64,000 nucleotides of DNA, taken from Clostridia bacterium. GTDB taxonomy: Bacteria > Bacillota > DSM-521 > Neomoorellales > SLTJ01. Below, in pieces: positions 18,170-26,113 of the stretch. Numbering within the stretch: position 1 is the first letter of the stretch; every line of letters starts with the position of its first letter. The notes beneath the pieces are model-generated. The model did not search any database, had not been told where the DNA came from, and was given only the letters and a program-made list of their open reading frames with translations. The stretch covers positions 1 through 64,000 of the forward strand of contig SLTJ01000028.1 of NCBI GenBank assembly GCA_004347685.1. Reading direction: 5' to 3'. The position numbers were made by a program, and so were the translations under genes.

Positions 18170-18403
18170 TGGGCATACCTGCTTTCCTGATAGGGATTAC
18201 CTTGACTATTATGCCGCCGGCTTTGCTTTCTATGCTTCGCTCCCGGTCCCGCTCCCGGTGGCCACGCTGGCCGGCATTTATGATGGTAGAATCTTCCGGC
18301 AGAAGGGCTGTGGCTGACCACCCCGCCCGCGCATAGATTAGACCAGTTAGTCGGCGGGCGGTGCTGGTACCGCCTGGATGATCATCGTGGGGAGGGGCAG
18401 TTG

Positions 18404-19237
18404 ATGGGCGAAACTACCGCGGGAAACGGGTGGGGAGAGGTACTGGACTTTCCCCTGACCGGGAGAAAGGAGAAGCCGCGTACTGAAGGGTTGACCATGG
18501 TCATTGATAAAGGCCTGGGCCTTAGCCAGACGGCGGAACTGCTGGAAGTGGCCGGTAGGTTCATAGACTTCATCAAGCTCGGCTTCGGCACATCGGCCCT
18601 ATACAGCCACGACCTTCTGGCCAGGAAAATTGAGCTGGTGACTTGCAGCGGCGCCGATATTCTCCCTGGGGGCACGTTCCTGGAGATTGCCTGGCTGCAG
18701 GGCAAGCTCAAGGAGTTCTTGCAGCAGGCCCGGGAAATGGGCTATACTGTCATTGAGGTATCAGACGGGACGGTAACCATGCCCCCGCAAGAAAGATCCC
18801 GGGCCATCCAGATGGCGCTGGATGGTGGATTTAAGGTGCTGACGGAAATTGGGAAGAAGCATCCGCAGGACCGGGTGGCCACCCTGAAGCTCCAGGAGCA
18901 GGTATGGCGCGACCTGGAAGACGGGGCCTTAAAGGTCATTGTCGAGGGACGGGAATCCGGGCAGGGAGTGGTCATCTACGACGACGCCGGGGCCATCAAG
19001 GTGGATGAACTGGAAGCCCTGGTGAGAAGTTTGTCCGACCCTAGAGTTTTGATCTGGGAGGCGCCTCGAAAAAGCCAGCAACTCGAACTCATCGTGCGGT
19101 TCGGGGCCAATGTCAACCTGGGTAATATCCAGCCGCCGGACGTGCTGGCCCTTGAGGCCCTGCGGCGGGGGCTGCGGAGTGACACCTTGCGGGAATGCCT
19201 CCCGCGGCGAGCAGCCGGGGTCGCTGCGGGCTCATAA
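18404..19237 (+). CDS. comA: Phosphosulfolactate synthase
   Basis: 277 residues. Adds sulfite to phosphoenolpyruvate to give (R)-2-phospho-3-sulfolactate, the first step of coenzyme M synthesis in methanogens and of sulfolactate formation in spores of some Bacillus. Family features are DFIKLGFGTSALY, the TIM-barrel motifs GGTFLEIAWLQGKL and GYTVIEVSDGTV, and RFGANVNLGNIQPPDVLALE near the C-terminus. ATG 18404 follows GGGGAGGGG. It precedes comB, and together they should make 3-sulfolactate; no comC-E genes are present. Confidence 0.9.
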   Translation: MGETTAGNGWGEVLDFPLTGRKEKPRTEGLTMVIDKGLGLSQTAELLEVAGRFIDFIKLGFGTSALYSHDLLARKIELVTCSGADILPGGTFLEIAWLQGKLKEFLQQAREMGYTVIEVSDGTVTMPPQERSRAIQMALDGGFKVLTEIGKKHPQDRVATLKLQEQVWRDLEDGALKVIVEGRESGQGVVIYDDAGAIKVDELEALVRSLSDPRVLIWEAPRKSQQLELIVRFGANVNLGNIQPPDVLALEALRRGLRSDTLRECLPRRAAGVAAGS

Positions 19238-19343
19238 TCCCGGACCGGCTGCGGGGCTCTTGACTAGACCGCGGGGCCGTTACTGGTCGCAAGACCCCGC
19301 CGGCTTACCGGCCGAGGCAGGTGGGCAGGGTGGCCGCGGAGGG

Positions 19344-19397
19344 ATGAATGTGGCCGGCTTTGTTCTGGCCGGAGGGAGTAGCGGCAGATGCGGTTAG
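19344..19397 (+). pseudogene. N-terminal fragment of a MobA-like nucleotidyltransferase
   Basis: ATG 19344 with GGAGGG just before it opens MNVAGFVLAGGSSGRCG and stops. MobA-family proteins begin like this (V-x-LAGG-x-S-x-R-MG), the LAGG segment binding the nucleotide. The frame then breaks and comB starts inside its last codons. I interpret it as the residue of a deleted gene between comA and comB. Confidence 0.5.
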
Positions 19398-20104
19398 AAG
19401 TCCTGCCCCTGGCAGGAAAAACCAGTACGGAAATCGCCGTGGTGATTGATGTGCTCCGGGCCACCAGCACCATGGTCACGGCCCTGGCCAACGGCTGCCC
19501 GGCGATAATCCCGGCCGCGGATCCCGACGAGGCGCGGGCTTTAGCTGTCGCGGGCGGTTATCTCCTGGGCGGGGAACGCGGGGGCCTGCCTCTGCCCGGC
19601 TTCGACCTGGGCAATTCCCCGAGGGAGTATACCCCGAAGACGGTGGCCGGGCGCAAGGTGGTGCTGACCACCACCAACGGCACCCGGGCTCTGCTCCTGG
19701 CGGCCAGTCCGGTGGTACTGGTAGCCAGTTTCCTGAACCTGCCGGCAGCGGCGGGGTGGCTGGCGCGGCGGAAAGGTGATGTTCTTATCTCCTGTGCCGG
19801 TACGGACGGCGGTTTTTCTTTGGAGGACTTTGCCTGCGCCGGCATGCTGCTGGACATGATAGCCAAAGCCGGCAATAGCCTGGAACTCGGAGATGGGGCC
19901 GTGGCGGCCCGGGCCGTATACCGCCAGTGGGAGGGGCGGATCCCCGACCTCCTGAAGTCCACCGGTCACGGCCGCCGCCTAGACCGGCTCGGCCTGGGAG
20001 CCGACCTGGAGTTTTGCGCCCGGGTGGGCCGGTACGCGGTGGTGCCCCAATTCAGCCACGGTGAAGTGGTGGCCGGCGACCCGGACGCCGGCGCGGGAAG
20101 GTAG
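19388..20104 (+). CDS. comB: 2-phosphosulfolactate phosphatase
   Basis: A 238-residue Mg-dependent phosphatase that converts 2-phosphosulfolactate to sulfolactate. Family motifs present: VVIDVLRATSTMVTALANG near the N-terminus, GGERGGLPLPGFDLGNSP, VLTTTNGTRAL and ISCAGTDGGFSLEDFACAG. Length is typical. ATG 19388 is preceded by GGAGGGAG at suitable spacing. It follows comA after 150 bp that carry a gene fragment. Confidence 0.92.
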   Translation: MRLEVLPLAGKTSTEIAVVIDVLRATSTMVTALANGCPAIIPAADPDEARALAVAGGYLLGGERGGLPLPGFDLGNSPREYTPKTVAGRKVVLTTTNGTRALLLAASPVVLVASFLNLPAAAGWLARRKGDVLISCAGTDGGFSLEDFACAGMLLDMIAKAGNSLELGDGAVAARAVYRQWEGRIPDLLKSTGHGRRLDRLGLGADLEFCARVGRYAVVPQFSHGEVVAGDPDAGAGR

Positions 20105-20113
20105 GGAGAGAGG

Positions 20114-21011
20114 GTGGCCGGAGACTACATACCGGCGGGTATTTTACAGCACCGGCAGTTCTGGGATCACTATGGGGGGCCGGGAACTGAAACGGGAGCG
20201 GGACCCGGAGATGCGGGTCTATACAGACCTGGTGCGGCGGGAAATAGAGAGGGTACTGCCGGCCATACCCGCCGGAGCGCCGGTCCTGGACGCCGGGGCC
20301 GGCCCGGGCCGGTATTCCTTGCCCCTGGCGGCCAGGGGGTACCGGGTGGTGCACCTGGACCTCTCCGAGACCATGCTCCAGGTGGGGCGCCGGCAGGCGG
20401 CCCGGGCCGGGATTGACGGGGTAGAGTTTGTCGCCGGCAGTGTGGACAACCTTTCCTTTGCTGACCGTTCCTTTGCCCTGGTCCTTTGTCTTGACGCCCC
20501 TATTTCCTACGTTCCGGATCCGCGGCGGGCCGTGGCCGAACTGGCCCGGGTGGCCAGGGGGAGAATCATCCTGTCGGTGGTAAGCCGGAGTGGGCAGTTA
20601 CCGGTGGGGGTTCGGGCCGAAGCCTGGCTCGGCTCGCACTTGCGTTACAGCCGGCGTTTCTGGCAGACAGGCTGCTGGGAGGTTCCGCCGGCCCTGGCCC
20701 GGGCGGCCCGGTGGGTTCCCGGTCTGACGGGGCGCCTCTTCCCGCCCGTGGTGGCCTTCACCCCGGGGGAAATTTCCGGCCTCCTGTCGGATACCGGCTG
20801 CCGGGTGGAGAAGACAATGGCCCCGGGCAGCCTGGCCCGGCTGGTGGGCCGGCGGGCCCTCAGGCGTATCCTGCGGCATCCGATCCTCCGGGAGGAATTC
20901 CTGGCCCTGGCGGCGGAATTTGACTGCCGCCCGGAAATTCTGGGCCTGGGGGCCCTGCGGGCCTCGGGCCTGCTGGTGGTGGCAATACCAGAAAGGGAGG
21001 TCATAGGCTAG
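20114..21011 (+). pseudogene. Class I SAM-dependent methyltransferase, apparent frameshift in a G6 tract
   Basis: The gene should start at GTG 20114, 10 bp after comB and behind GGGAAGGTAGGGAGAG. That frame gives DYIPAGILQHRQFWDHYGG and then fails. After the six-G run at 20174-20179 another frame continues GRELKRERDPEMRVYTDL and the full methyltransferase body: motif I VLDAGAGPGRYS, then HLDLSETMLQVGR and LVLCLDAPISYVPDP. Deleting one G joins both halves into a protein of about 298 residues. If the read is correct, translation could alternatively begin at ATG 20171. Substrate unknown. True mutation, slippage-based switching and sequencing error are all possible. Confidence 0.65.
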
Positions 21012-21155
21012 CCGCGGTGATCACGTGGCGCGCCACCAGACCGCCGAGACACACCCTGACCGGGCCTTGCGGTCTTGCTCTCCGACTTCTGACCCCCGAA
21101 ATGTTCTACCTGTCCCCTTTACGGCATATATTGGTAAAGCTGTGGGGGTGAACAT

Positions 21156-21617
21156 ATGCAGGCCGCTGACCTGCTCATGGCGTTAATTCTGGTCCTGGGC
21201 GTGCTGGCCAGGTCCATGGTCATAGTCGCGGCCGCGGCTTTCCTGCTACTGCTGGAGTTCCTTGACCTGCACGGGGTGGTGTTTCCCTGGCTGGAGAAGT
21301 GGGCCCTCCAGATCGGCCTTACTTTTTTGATGTTGGCTGTGCTGGTGCCCCTGGCCGAAGCCAAATCTTCCTGGCCGGACCTGGGCCGTTCTGTCTTCAG
21401 TCTGCCTGGAGCTATGGCCCTCATTGGCGGGCTGCTGGCCACCCGCCTCAACCTGGAGGGCCTGCAGATGCTTCAGGAGCAGCCGGGTCTGATGGTGGCC
21501 CTGGTCGGCGGCTGCCTGCTCGGCATTGTTTTGCTGGGAGGTATCCCGGTCGGCCCCCTGATGGCCGCCGGGGTGGCGGCCTTCCTCCTGTGGGTGCTTT
21601 CCCTGTTCGGCTTATAA
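21156..21617 (+). CDS. DUF441 family membrane protein
   Basis: A 153-residue very hydrophobic protein with about four membrane helices (LLMALILVLGVLA, MVIVAAAAFLLLLEFL, IGLTFLMLAVLVPLA, MVALVGGCLLGIVLL). The overall pattern, including LIGGLLATRLN and a C-terminal GGIPVGPLMAAGVAAFL, fits the DUF441/YeaL family of unknown function. ATG 21156 follows GTGGGGGTGA. Confidence 0.8.
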   Translation: MQAADLLMALILVLGVLARSMVIVAAAAFLLLLEFLDLHGVVFPWLEKWALQIGLTFLMLAVLVPLAEAKSSWPDLGRSVFSLPGAMALIGGLLATRLNLEGLQMLQEQPGLMVALVGGCLLGIVLLGGIPVGPLMAAGVAAFLLWVLSLFGL

Positions 21618-21644
21618 TCGGGCCGGGCCGGGGGCAAACTGAAA

Positions 21645-21660
21645 GAAGTTAGAGGTTAGG
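21645..21660 (+). repeat. Heptanucleotide repeat tract, site 1
   Basis: GAAGTTAGAGGTTAGG: two units of a 7-bp GARGTTR repeat in the gap after the DUF441 gene. See the longer tracts at 31.5 and 47.5 kb. Confidence 0.6.
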
Positions 21661-21702
21661 CAGGTGTCGTGAGCGTCTGCCAGTCCACCAGGAGAAAGGA
21701 GC

Positions 21703-21915
21703 ATGGCCGTGGTAGCCGAAATCCGCCCGGGTTATCCCGACGAGACCCCGCTGCCCAACGAGACCCCGCATCCGGAAATAGCCCCGCATGAAATCCCCGT
21801 CCGCGACCCCGAGCCCCGGGACCGACCCCGGGGATTTTTCTTGTCCGGGTTATCAGCAGGTAACCTGGCTCTATTTACCAAAAGGGTTTCTCTTTCCGGC
21901 GGCGAATTCTTGTAA
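21703..21915 (+). CDS. Possible small proline/acidic-rich protein
   Basis: 70 codons behind an excellent AGGAGAAAGGAG. The N-terminal half is patterned (YPDETPLPNETPHPEIAPHE), which looks like real protein. However, a terminator-like hairpin (21791-21839) lies inside the frame and the C-terminal half looks random, so the frame may be non-coding or frameshifted before its natural stop. Confidence 0.3.
   Translation: MAVVAEIRPGYPDETPLPNETPHPEIAPHEIPVRDPEPRDRPRGFFLSGLSAGNLALFTKRVSLSGGEFL
21791..21839 (+). terminator. Terminator-like hairpin
   Basis: AAATCCCCG (21791-21799) pairs with CGGGGATTT (21829-21837), followed by TTTTC; an inner CCCCGGG palindrome is also present. It would end the transcript from the DUF441 region and insulate the next gene. 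Confidence 0.65.
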
Positions 21916-21943
21916 TAAAGTCAAGAAATGGAGGGACATGCCT

Positions 21944-22771
21944 GTGGTGAGGATACGCTGGATTGCCGCCGTAGTACTGGTAGCCCTGTTGGTCACCGGC
22001 CTGGCCCTGCCGGCCCGGGCGCAGACCCTGACCTTTCACTACCGCATTTACTGGCAGGACGGCGTGATGAAGGTTGAACTCCTGGAAGGCCCGTCGGGGA
22101 CGGTGGAGCCCCAGGAGCAGCCCGTAACTGACACCGGGGTTTTGCGCTACGGCAGTTACGGGCAGCAGGTGGCGGTACTGGAGCAGAAGCTTAAGGACCT
22201 GGGTTACAATCCGGGTGTGGTGGACAAGATCTTTACCTATCAAACCCAGGCAGCGGTAATGGCCTTTCAGAAGGATAACCACCTTAAGACGACTGGAGTC
22301 GCCGACGCGGCTACCCTGAAGGCGTTGGATCAGGCCTACGCCGGGAGGCCGCAGGTAACGCAGGAAAGCCGGCCGGAGGGCGCGGCCCTGACGGCTGACG
22401 AGGCACAAATGCTGGCGTTGATCAACCAGGAGCGGGCGAAAAACGGGCTGCCGGCCCTGCAGGTTGATCCCAGGTTGGTGGAAACCGCCCGTCTCAAGAG
22501 CCGGGACATGATTGCGGCCGGTTATTTTGGGCACAATTCGCCTACATACGGTTCGCCCTTTGACATGATGCGGGTCGCTGGGGTAAAGTACCGCTACGCC
22601 GGGGAAAACCTGGCCGGGGCCAGCACGGTGGAGCGGGCGCACCAGGCCCTGATGGCCAGCCCTGGCCACCGGGCCAACATCCTCAGCCCCAGGTTTACCC
22701 GGGTGGGGATAGGCATCGTGGACGGTGGCCCCTACGGGAAGATGTTCACCCAGCACTTTATCGGCGACTGA
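21944..22771 (+). CDS. Secreted CAP-domain protein with peptidoglycan-binding domain
   Basis: About 275 residues. Signal peptide IAAVVLVALLVTGLALPARAQ, then a PG_binding_1 domain at about 60-120 (LRYGSYGQQVAVLEQKLKDL, TTGVADAATLKAL) and a C-terminal CAP/SCP domain (LALINQERAKNGLPAL, YFGHNSPTYGSPFDM, GENLAG, MASPGHRANIL, GIGIVDG). Both acidic/histidine surface positions of CAP proteins are kept. YkwD-like proteins of this type are common in spore formers. The GGAGGG Shine-Dalgarno is only 2 nt from ATG 21938 but 8 nt from GTG 21944, so I prefer the GTG. Confidence 0.88.
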   Translation: MVRIRWIAAVVLVALLVTGLALPARAQTLTFHYRIYWQDGVMKVELLEGPSGTVEPQEQPVTDTGVLRYGSYGQQVAVLEQKLKDLGYNPGVVDKIFTYQTQAAVMAFQKDNHLKTTGVADAATLKALDQAYAGRPQVTQESRPEGAALTADEAQMLALINQERAKNGLPALQVDPRLVETARLKSRDMIAAGYFGHNSPTYGSPFDMMRVAGVKYRYAGENLAGASTVERAHQALMASPGHRANILSPRFTRVGIGIVDGGPYGKMFTQHFIGD

Positions 22772-22959
22772 GTACGGGTGCCATTGCCGGGCAGAGATTG
22801 AGAAAAAGAGGTTGGCTGTGGGCCGTGAAGAAAAAGCGGCCCACCTCGGGTACGTGAGTGACCTGCCGGCTGTCCCAACAAAGCCGGGCGAAGTTTGCCG
22901 GCAGCCTCCCAGGAACGGATACTTCCTTCCCGGCATATCATAGGCCGGGGGGGATAAGG

Positions 22960-23319
22960 ATGGAGGGAATGCTTTATTTCATTCTTGGGGTTTTGGCCCT
23001 GTGGGCCGGCGTGCTGACGTACGGCGTATACCGCCGGGTGGGGTTCACCGAGGAAGGCTGGCGCCAGATCCGGGCCATTGTGTTCCGGGCCGTAGACCGG
23101 GGGGTAGAACTATACCGGAGCAGCCAGATGGGGCTGGATGAAGTGGTGGATGTGGTGGTGGGGATCATCTATGAGGAAATCCAGGCCAGTCCTATTCCGG
23201 TGGAGGATAAGCGTTTCTGGAGCAAGGAGCGCATCCGGGCCATGGTGAGGCCGGTTTTGGAAGGACTGCTGGCAAAAATTGGTACGGAGCGGCAGCCGCA
23301 AACCAAGGTGAGCGAGTAA
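22960..23319 (+). CDS. Small membrane protein, holin-like (phage LL-H type?)
   Basis: 119 residues: one N-terminal membrane helix (MLYFILGVLALWAGVLTYGVY), then an amphipathic helical region (EEGWRQIRAIVFRAVDRGVELY, split by charged residues) and a basic tail. This helix-plus-long-amphipathic layout resembles LL-H family holins, but no lysis or phage genes are adjacent, so a housekeeping membrane role is equally possible. ATG 22960 follows GGGGGGATAAGG. Confidence 0.5.
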   Translation: MEGMLYFILGVLALWAGVLTYGVYRRVGFTEEGWRQIRAIVFRAVDRGVELYRSSQMGLDEVVDVVVGIIYEEIQASPIPVEDKRFWSKERIRAMVRPVLEGLLAKIGTERQPQTKVSE

Positions 23320-23326
23320 GAGTTGC

Positions 23327-23440
23327 ATAATCCGAGCCCTTTATTTTTTGCTGCACGAGGTGCCAGGGCACAACGGCCAGCCCGAACCCGGTCGTGATGA
23401 GGCCGATGGTGATAAAAGCGATATCGGGAGCAGGTTGTCC
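23327..23440 (-). pseudogene. Possible LysR-type regulator C-terminal remnant
   Basis: The minus strand reads PDIAFITIGLITTGFGLAVV then PWHLVQQKIKGSDY. LysR effector domains typically contain xxGLVAAGxGVALxP-x-x-L at this point. Sequence further upstream is in other frames (RLAVKDNLLP), so the reading frame is broken. No start or DNA-binding domain remains. The resemblance is short and could be accidental. Confidence 0.3.
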
Positions 23441-23611
23441 TTTACAGCAAGACGGACGGGCGCCGGGTGGTGATCCCCCAGATGCGGGCCGGTGTTTGTC
23501 GGCAGGACCCGCTGAAGCAGCGTGCCGAGGATTGCCACGTCTGCCATGACGCTTCTCCCAACCGCCAGGCACCGGCCCGGCCTACACCGTAAAACGCCGG
23601 TACGTGTCAAG

Positions 23612-23992
23612 TCATTTAGGGGCTTCTCTTATTTTATCCAAATATTGAAAAATGGTTTTGGCCATTTCCACCACCACACGAATATCTTCTGTGGGGCGGT
23701 CATTGGTCAGGGAAAGGAGCTCTTTTTGCCAGAAGTTGGCGGACGGGGCGGTGGCATAGCGAGCTTCTTCTTCAAAGAAGTAATGGAGATCAACGTTCAG
23801 TGCGGCGGCCAGCTTTTTCAGGGAGCGCAGGGACGGCATCTTATCGCCACGTTCTACTTGGCCGATGTAGCTGTAATGCAGTTCGGCCCTCTCTCCCAAC
23901 TGCTCCTGGGTGAGCCCCAACTGCTGGCGCAAACTACGGATGCGGGTCCCGACTGATCCTGAAGGATCTTGTCTTGTTTTATATACTGGCAT
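23612..23992 (-). CDS. XRE-family transcriptional regulator
   Basis: 126 residues from ATG 23992 behind GGGGGAGGG. Helix-turn-helix at about 20-75: IRSLRQQLGLTQEQLGERAE, YSYIGQVERGDKMPSLRSL, KKLAAALNV. The C-terminal 45 residues (ELLSLTNDRPTEDIRVVVEM) probably dimerise. It is a small SinR/Xre-type repressor. A perfect palindrome upstream (24044-24062) is a candidate autoregulatory site. Its regulon is unknown; the divergent neighbour is the SPOCS-LysM gene. Confidence 0.88.
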   Translation of the reverse strand: MPVYKTRQDPSGSVGTRIRSLRQQLGLTQEQLGERAELHYSYIGQVERGDKMPSLRSLKKLAAALNVDLHYFFEEEARYATAPSANFWQKELLSLTNDRPTEDIRVVVEMAKTIFQYLDKIREAPK

Positions 23993-24043
23993 AGTATCCC
24001 TCCCCCAATATAGTGATGGCCCGGCGTAAGCCTGTAAAGAAAC

Positions 24044-24062
24044 TATCGGCCTTATGCCGATA
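24044..24062. promoter_or_regulatory. Palindromic operator between XRE gene and SPOCS-LysM gene
   Basis: TATCGGC-CTTAT-GCCGATA is a perfect 7-bp inverted repeat. On the minus strand it lies just upstream of a TTTACA (-35-like) and CACTAT (-10-like, 17-bp spacer). A candidate binding site of the XRE protein. Confidence 0.45.
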
Positions 24063-24155
24063 ATGCTCCGGGTATCCTCCATAATTTACCTGAGGGTGGG
24101 CGTCAACAACTGACCTGCTCCCTCATAAGATTGTTGTATAGAGGGGGGGATTTCT

Positions 24156-25787
24156 TTGGCAGGCCAGATCGAAGTTACCAGAAGGCGTTTGAAAGCCGAG
24201 CATGTTGTGGGGGAGGACACTGTTCAGGCCACCGTGGTCAGCGATATAACTTTTCCAGTCCGGGCCCGCAAGGTGGCGGACGCTGATGCCTCCGTGCGCG
24301 TGACCGATACGCGCATCATTGATGACAAGATTATCGTCGAGGGCACGCTGCATAAACAGGTGTACTGGGTAGCCGCCGAGACGGACACGGTGGGCGGGAT
24401 CCTGTATCAGGAAGATGCCGTCTACGAGATGGGGGTTGACGAACCCTTTTCCCAGTTCGTAGACATACCCGGAGCTAGACCCGGGATGAACGTAGACGTG
24501 CAGGTGCGGGTAGAGTACCTGGCCCATGACCCGCTGGCGGACAACAACTGGCGGCAAACGGTGGTGCTGGAGGTCTTCGTCAAGGTCACAGAGACGGTGC
24601 AGTTGGAGGTAGTCACTGACGTTAAGGCCCCTGGGATGGAGCTAAAGGTAGTGAAGGAGAAGCTGCGGGTACAGACGGTGGTGGGGGAGGATAGCGAACA
24701 GGTTTCCCTGGTCGGCGACATAACCTTCCCGCGCCAGGTGAGGAAGATCAAGGACGCTACCGCCCGGGTGATGGATGTTGCCAGCGAGATTATCCCCGGC
24801 AAGGTGATGATTGAAGGCAGCCTGCACAAACAAATATTTTATGTGGAGGAACCCACTGGAGCGGTTTACGAGCTCAGCCACGACGAGCCCTTCCGCGTCT
24901 TCGTGGAGATCCCCGGCGCGGAACCGAACATGCACGTGCAGGTGCGGGTGCAGGTGGAGACGGTGGAACACGATCTCCTGGGGGATACGTCGGCCCGGCA
25001 AACGGCGGTGCTGCAGGTCACGGCCAAGGTCACCCAGGAAACCGAGCTGGAAATCGTGACCGAGGTGCAGGGCCCCGGCATTGAGGTAGACAAGGAACTA
25101 ATCAAGGTCGCCAACGTGGTGGGAGAGGCCACCAGGCAGGTTAACCTGAAACAGTCCGTGACCTTTGATCGGCCGGTAAAGAAGATTGCCGACGTTGATA
25201 CCCGGGTGGAGATTAACCGCAGCAAGACGGAAATCCTCACCGACAAGATCATGGTAGAGGGCACGGTGGTCAAGCAGGTTTATTATGTCGGTCTTTGCGA
25301 CGACGCTGTTTACGAGGAGAGCCTCACCGAGCCCTTCACCGTATTCGTGGAAGTAGCCGGGGCGCGCAAGCGGATGAGCCTCGATATTACCGGGAGAGTA
25401 GAAAACGTAGATTTCCGGGGCCCGACCTATCCAGAGAATATCTGCGCCATCTTTGCCGGTGAGGTACCGGGCGAGGAATTCAATCCCGAGCTTTTCCCCT
25501 GGCAGCAGGTAGCGATTCTGGCCGTGCGGGTGGTGGTAACCGAGAGCCGGCAACTGCGGGTGGTTACTGACGTGCGGGTAGCCGGGGCTGCGCCGACCCC
25601 ACCGGCTCCTGAGCCGAGCCTGCGCTATTACGTAATCCAGCGCGGCGATACCCTGTGGAAGATAGCCCAGCGTTACTGCACCACGGTAGAGAGGCTGCAG
25701 CAGTTGAACCCGGGCCTTGATCCAGAGAACCTGCAGGTGGGGCAGAAGATCAAAATCCCGGTGGGCGATCCGCGCGGGGCAAAATAA
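24156..25787 (+). CDS. SPOCS (DUF3794) x3 and LysM protein, spore-envelope type
   Basis: 543 residues: three DUF3794/SPOCS repeats of about 150 residues, each containing V-V-GE-D/A, V-EG-x-x-x-KQ-x-Y/F and EPF-x-x-FV-x-x-x-GA motifs, then a proline hinge and a C-terminal LysM (YYVIQRGDTLWKIAQRYCTT, LQVGQKIKIP). The family includes clostridial SipL, which tethers SpoIVA at the spore coat. A forespore-envelope role is likely. TTG 24156 follows GAGGGGGGGA. A terminator follows, so it is probably monocistronic. Confidence 0.88.
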   Translation: MAGQIEVTRRRLKAEHVVGEDTVQATVVSDITFPVRARKVADADASVRVTDTRIIDDKIIVEGTLHKQVYWVAAETDTVGGILYQEDAVYEMGVDEPFSQFVDIPGARPGMNVDVQVRVEYLAHDPLADNNWRQTVVLEVFVKVTETVQLEVVTDVKAPGMELKVVKEKLRVQTVVGEDSEQVSLVGDITFPRQVRKIKDATARVMDVASEIIPGKVMIEGSLHKQIFYVEEPTGAVYELSHDEPFRVFVEIPGAEPNMHVQVRVQVETVEHDLLGDTSARQTAVLQVTAKVTQETELEIVTEVQGPGIEVDKELIKVANVVGEATRQVNLKQSVTFDRPVKKIADVDTRVEINRSKTEILTDKIMVEGTVVKQVYYVGLCDDAVYEESLTEPFTVFVEVAGARKRMSLDITGRVENVDFRGPTYPENICAIFAGEVPGEEFNPELFPWQQVAILAVRVVVTESRQLRVVTDVRVAGAAPTPPAPEPSLRYYVIQRGDTLWKIAQRYCTTVERLQQLNPGLDPENLQVGQKIKIPVGDPRGAK

Positions 25788-25798
25788 CCTGTTTCGAG

Positions 25799-25826
25799 GC
25801 GTGTCTCCCCGGGGACGCGCTTTTTT
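25799..25826 (+). terminator. Terminator of the SPOCS-LysM gene
   Basis: GCGTGTCTCC pairs with GGGGACGCGC (tight loop, G-U pairs) and is followed by TTTTTT. Confidence 0.75.
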
Positions 25827-26113
25827 GTTGCTTCCAGGACCATGTGTTTCATTCCAGAAAGGCCGATTTTCGCGCCCGACATACAGCAGCCTAGGAAAAA
25901 GCCGAATTTTAGCAGGAAAACGTCTCCAAATGGCGAATCATAAACCCTCTGGGAGGCAAAAAGCACCAAGCTGGGATTTGGGGGGTGGAGGTGGGCTTGC
26001 ATGCCGGCCTTGCGCCGCAGCCGCCATTTCCCGTCTTTGCTGGTGTCGCCGCCGGCAAGGTGGCGTTTGTGGCCACATGGAAGTCCTAATTCTCTCAGGC
26101 GGGTGGTTGCTGT
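25827..26113 (+). other. Leader region of the HD-GYP gene
   Basis: No gene seen. AGCAGGAAAACGTCTCC followed by AAATGGCGAATCA includes TGGCGAA at 25931-25937, one mismatch from a Spo0A box (TGTCGAA). No convincing sigma-A promoter and no recognisable c-di-GMP riboswitch was found. Confidence 0.3.
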
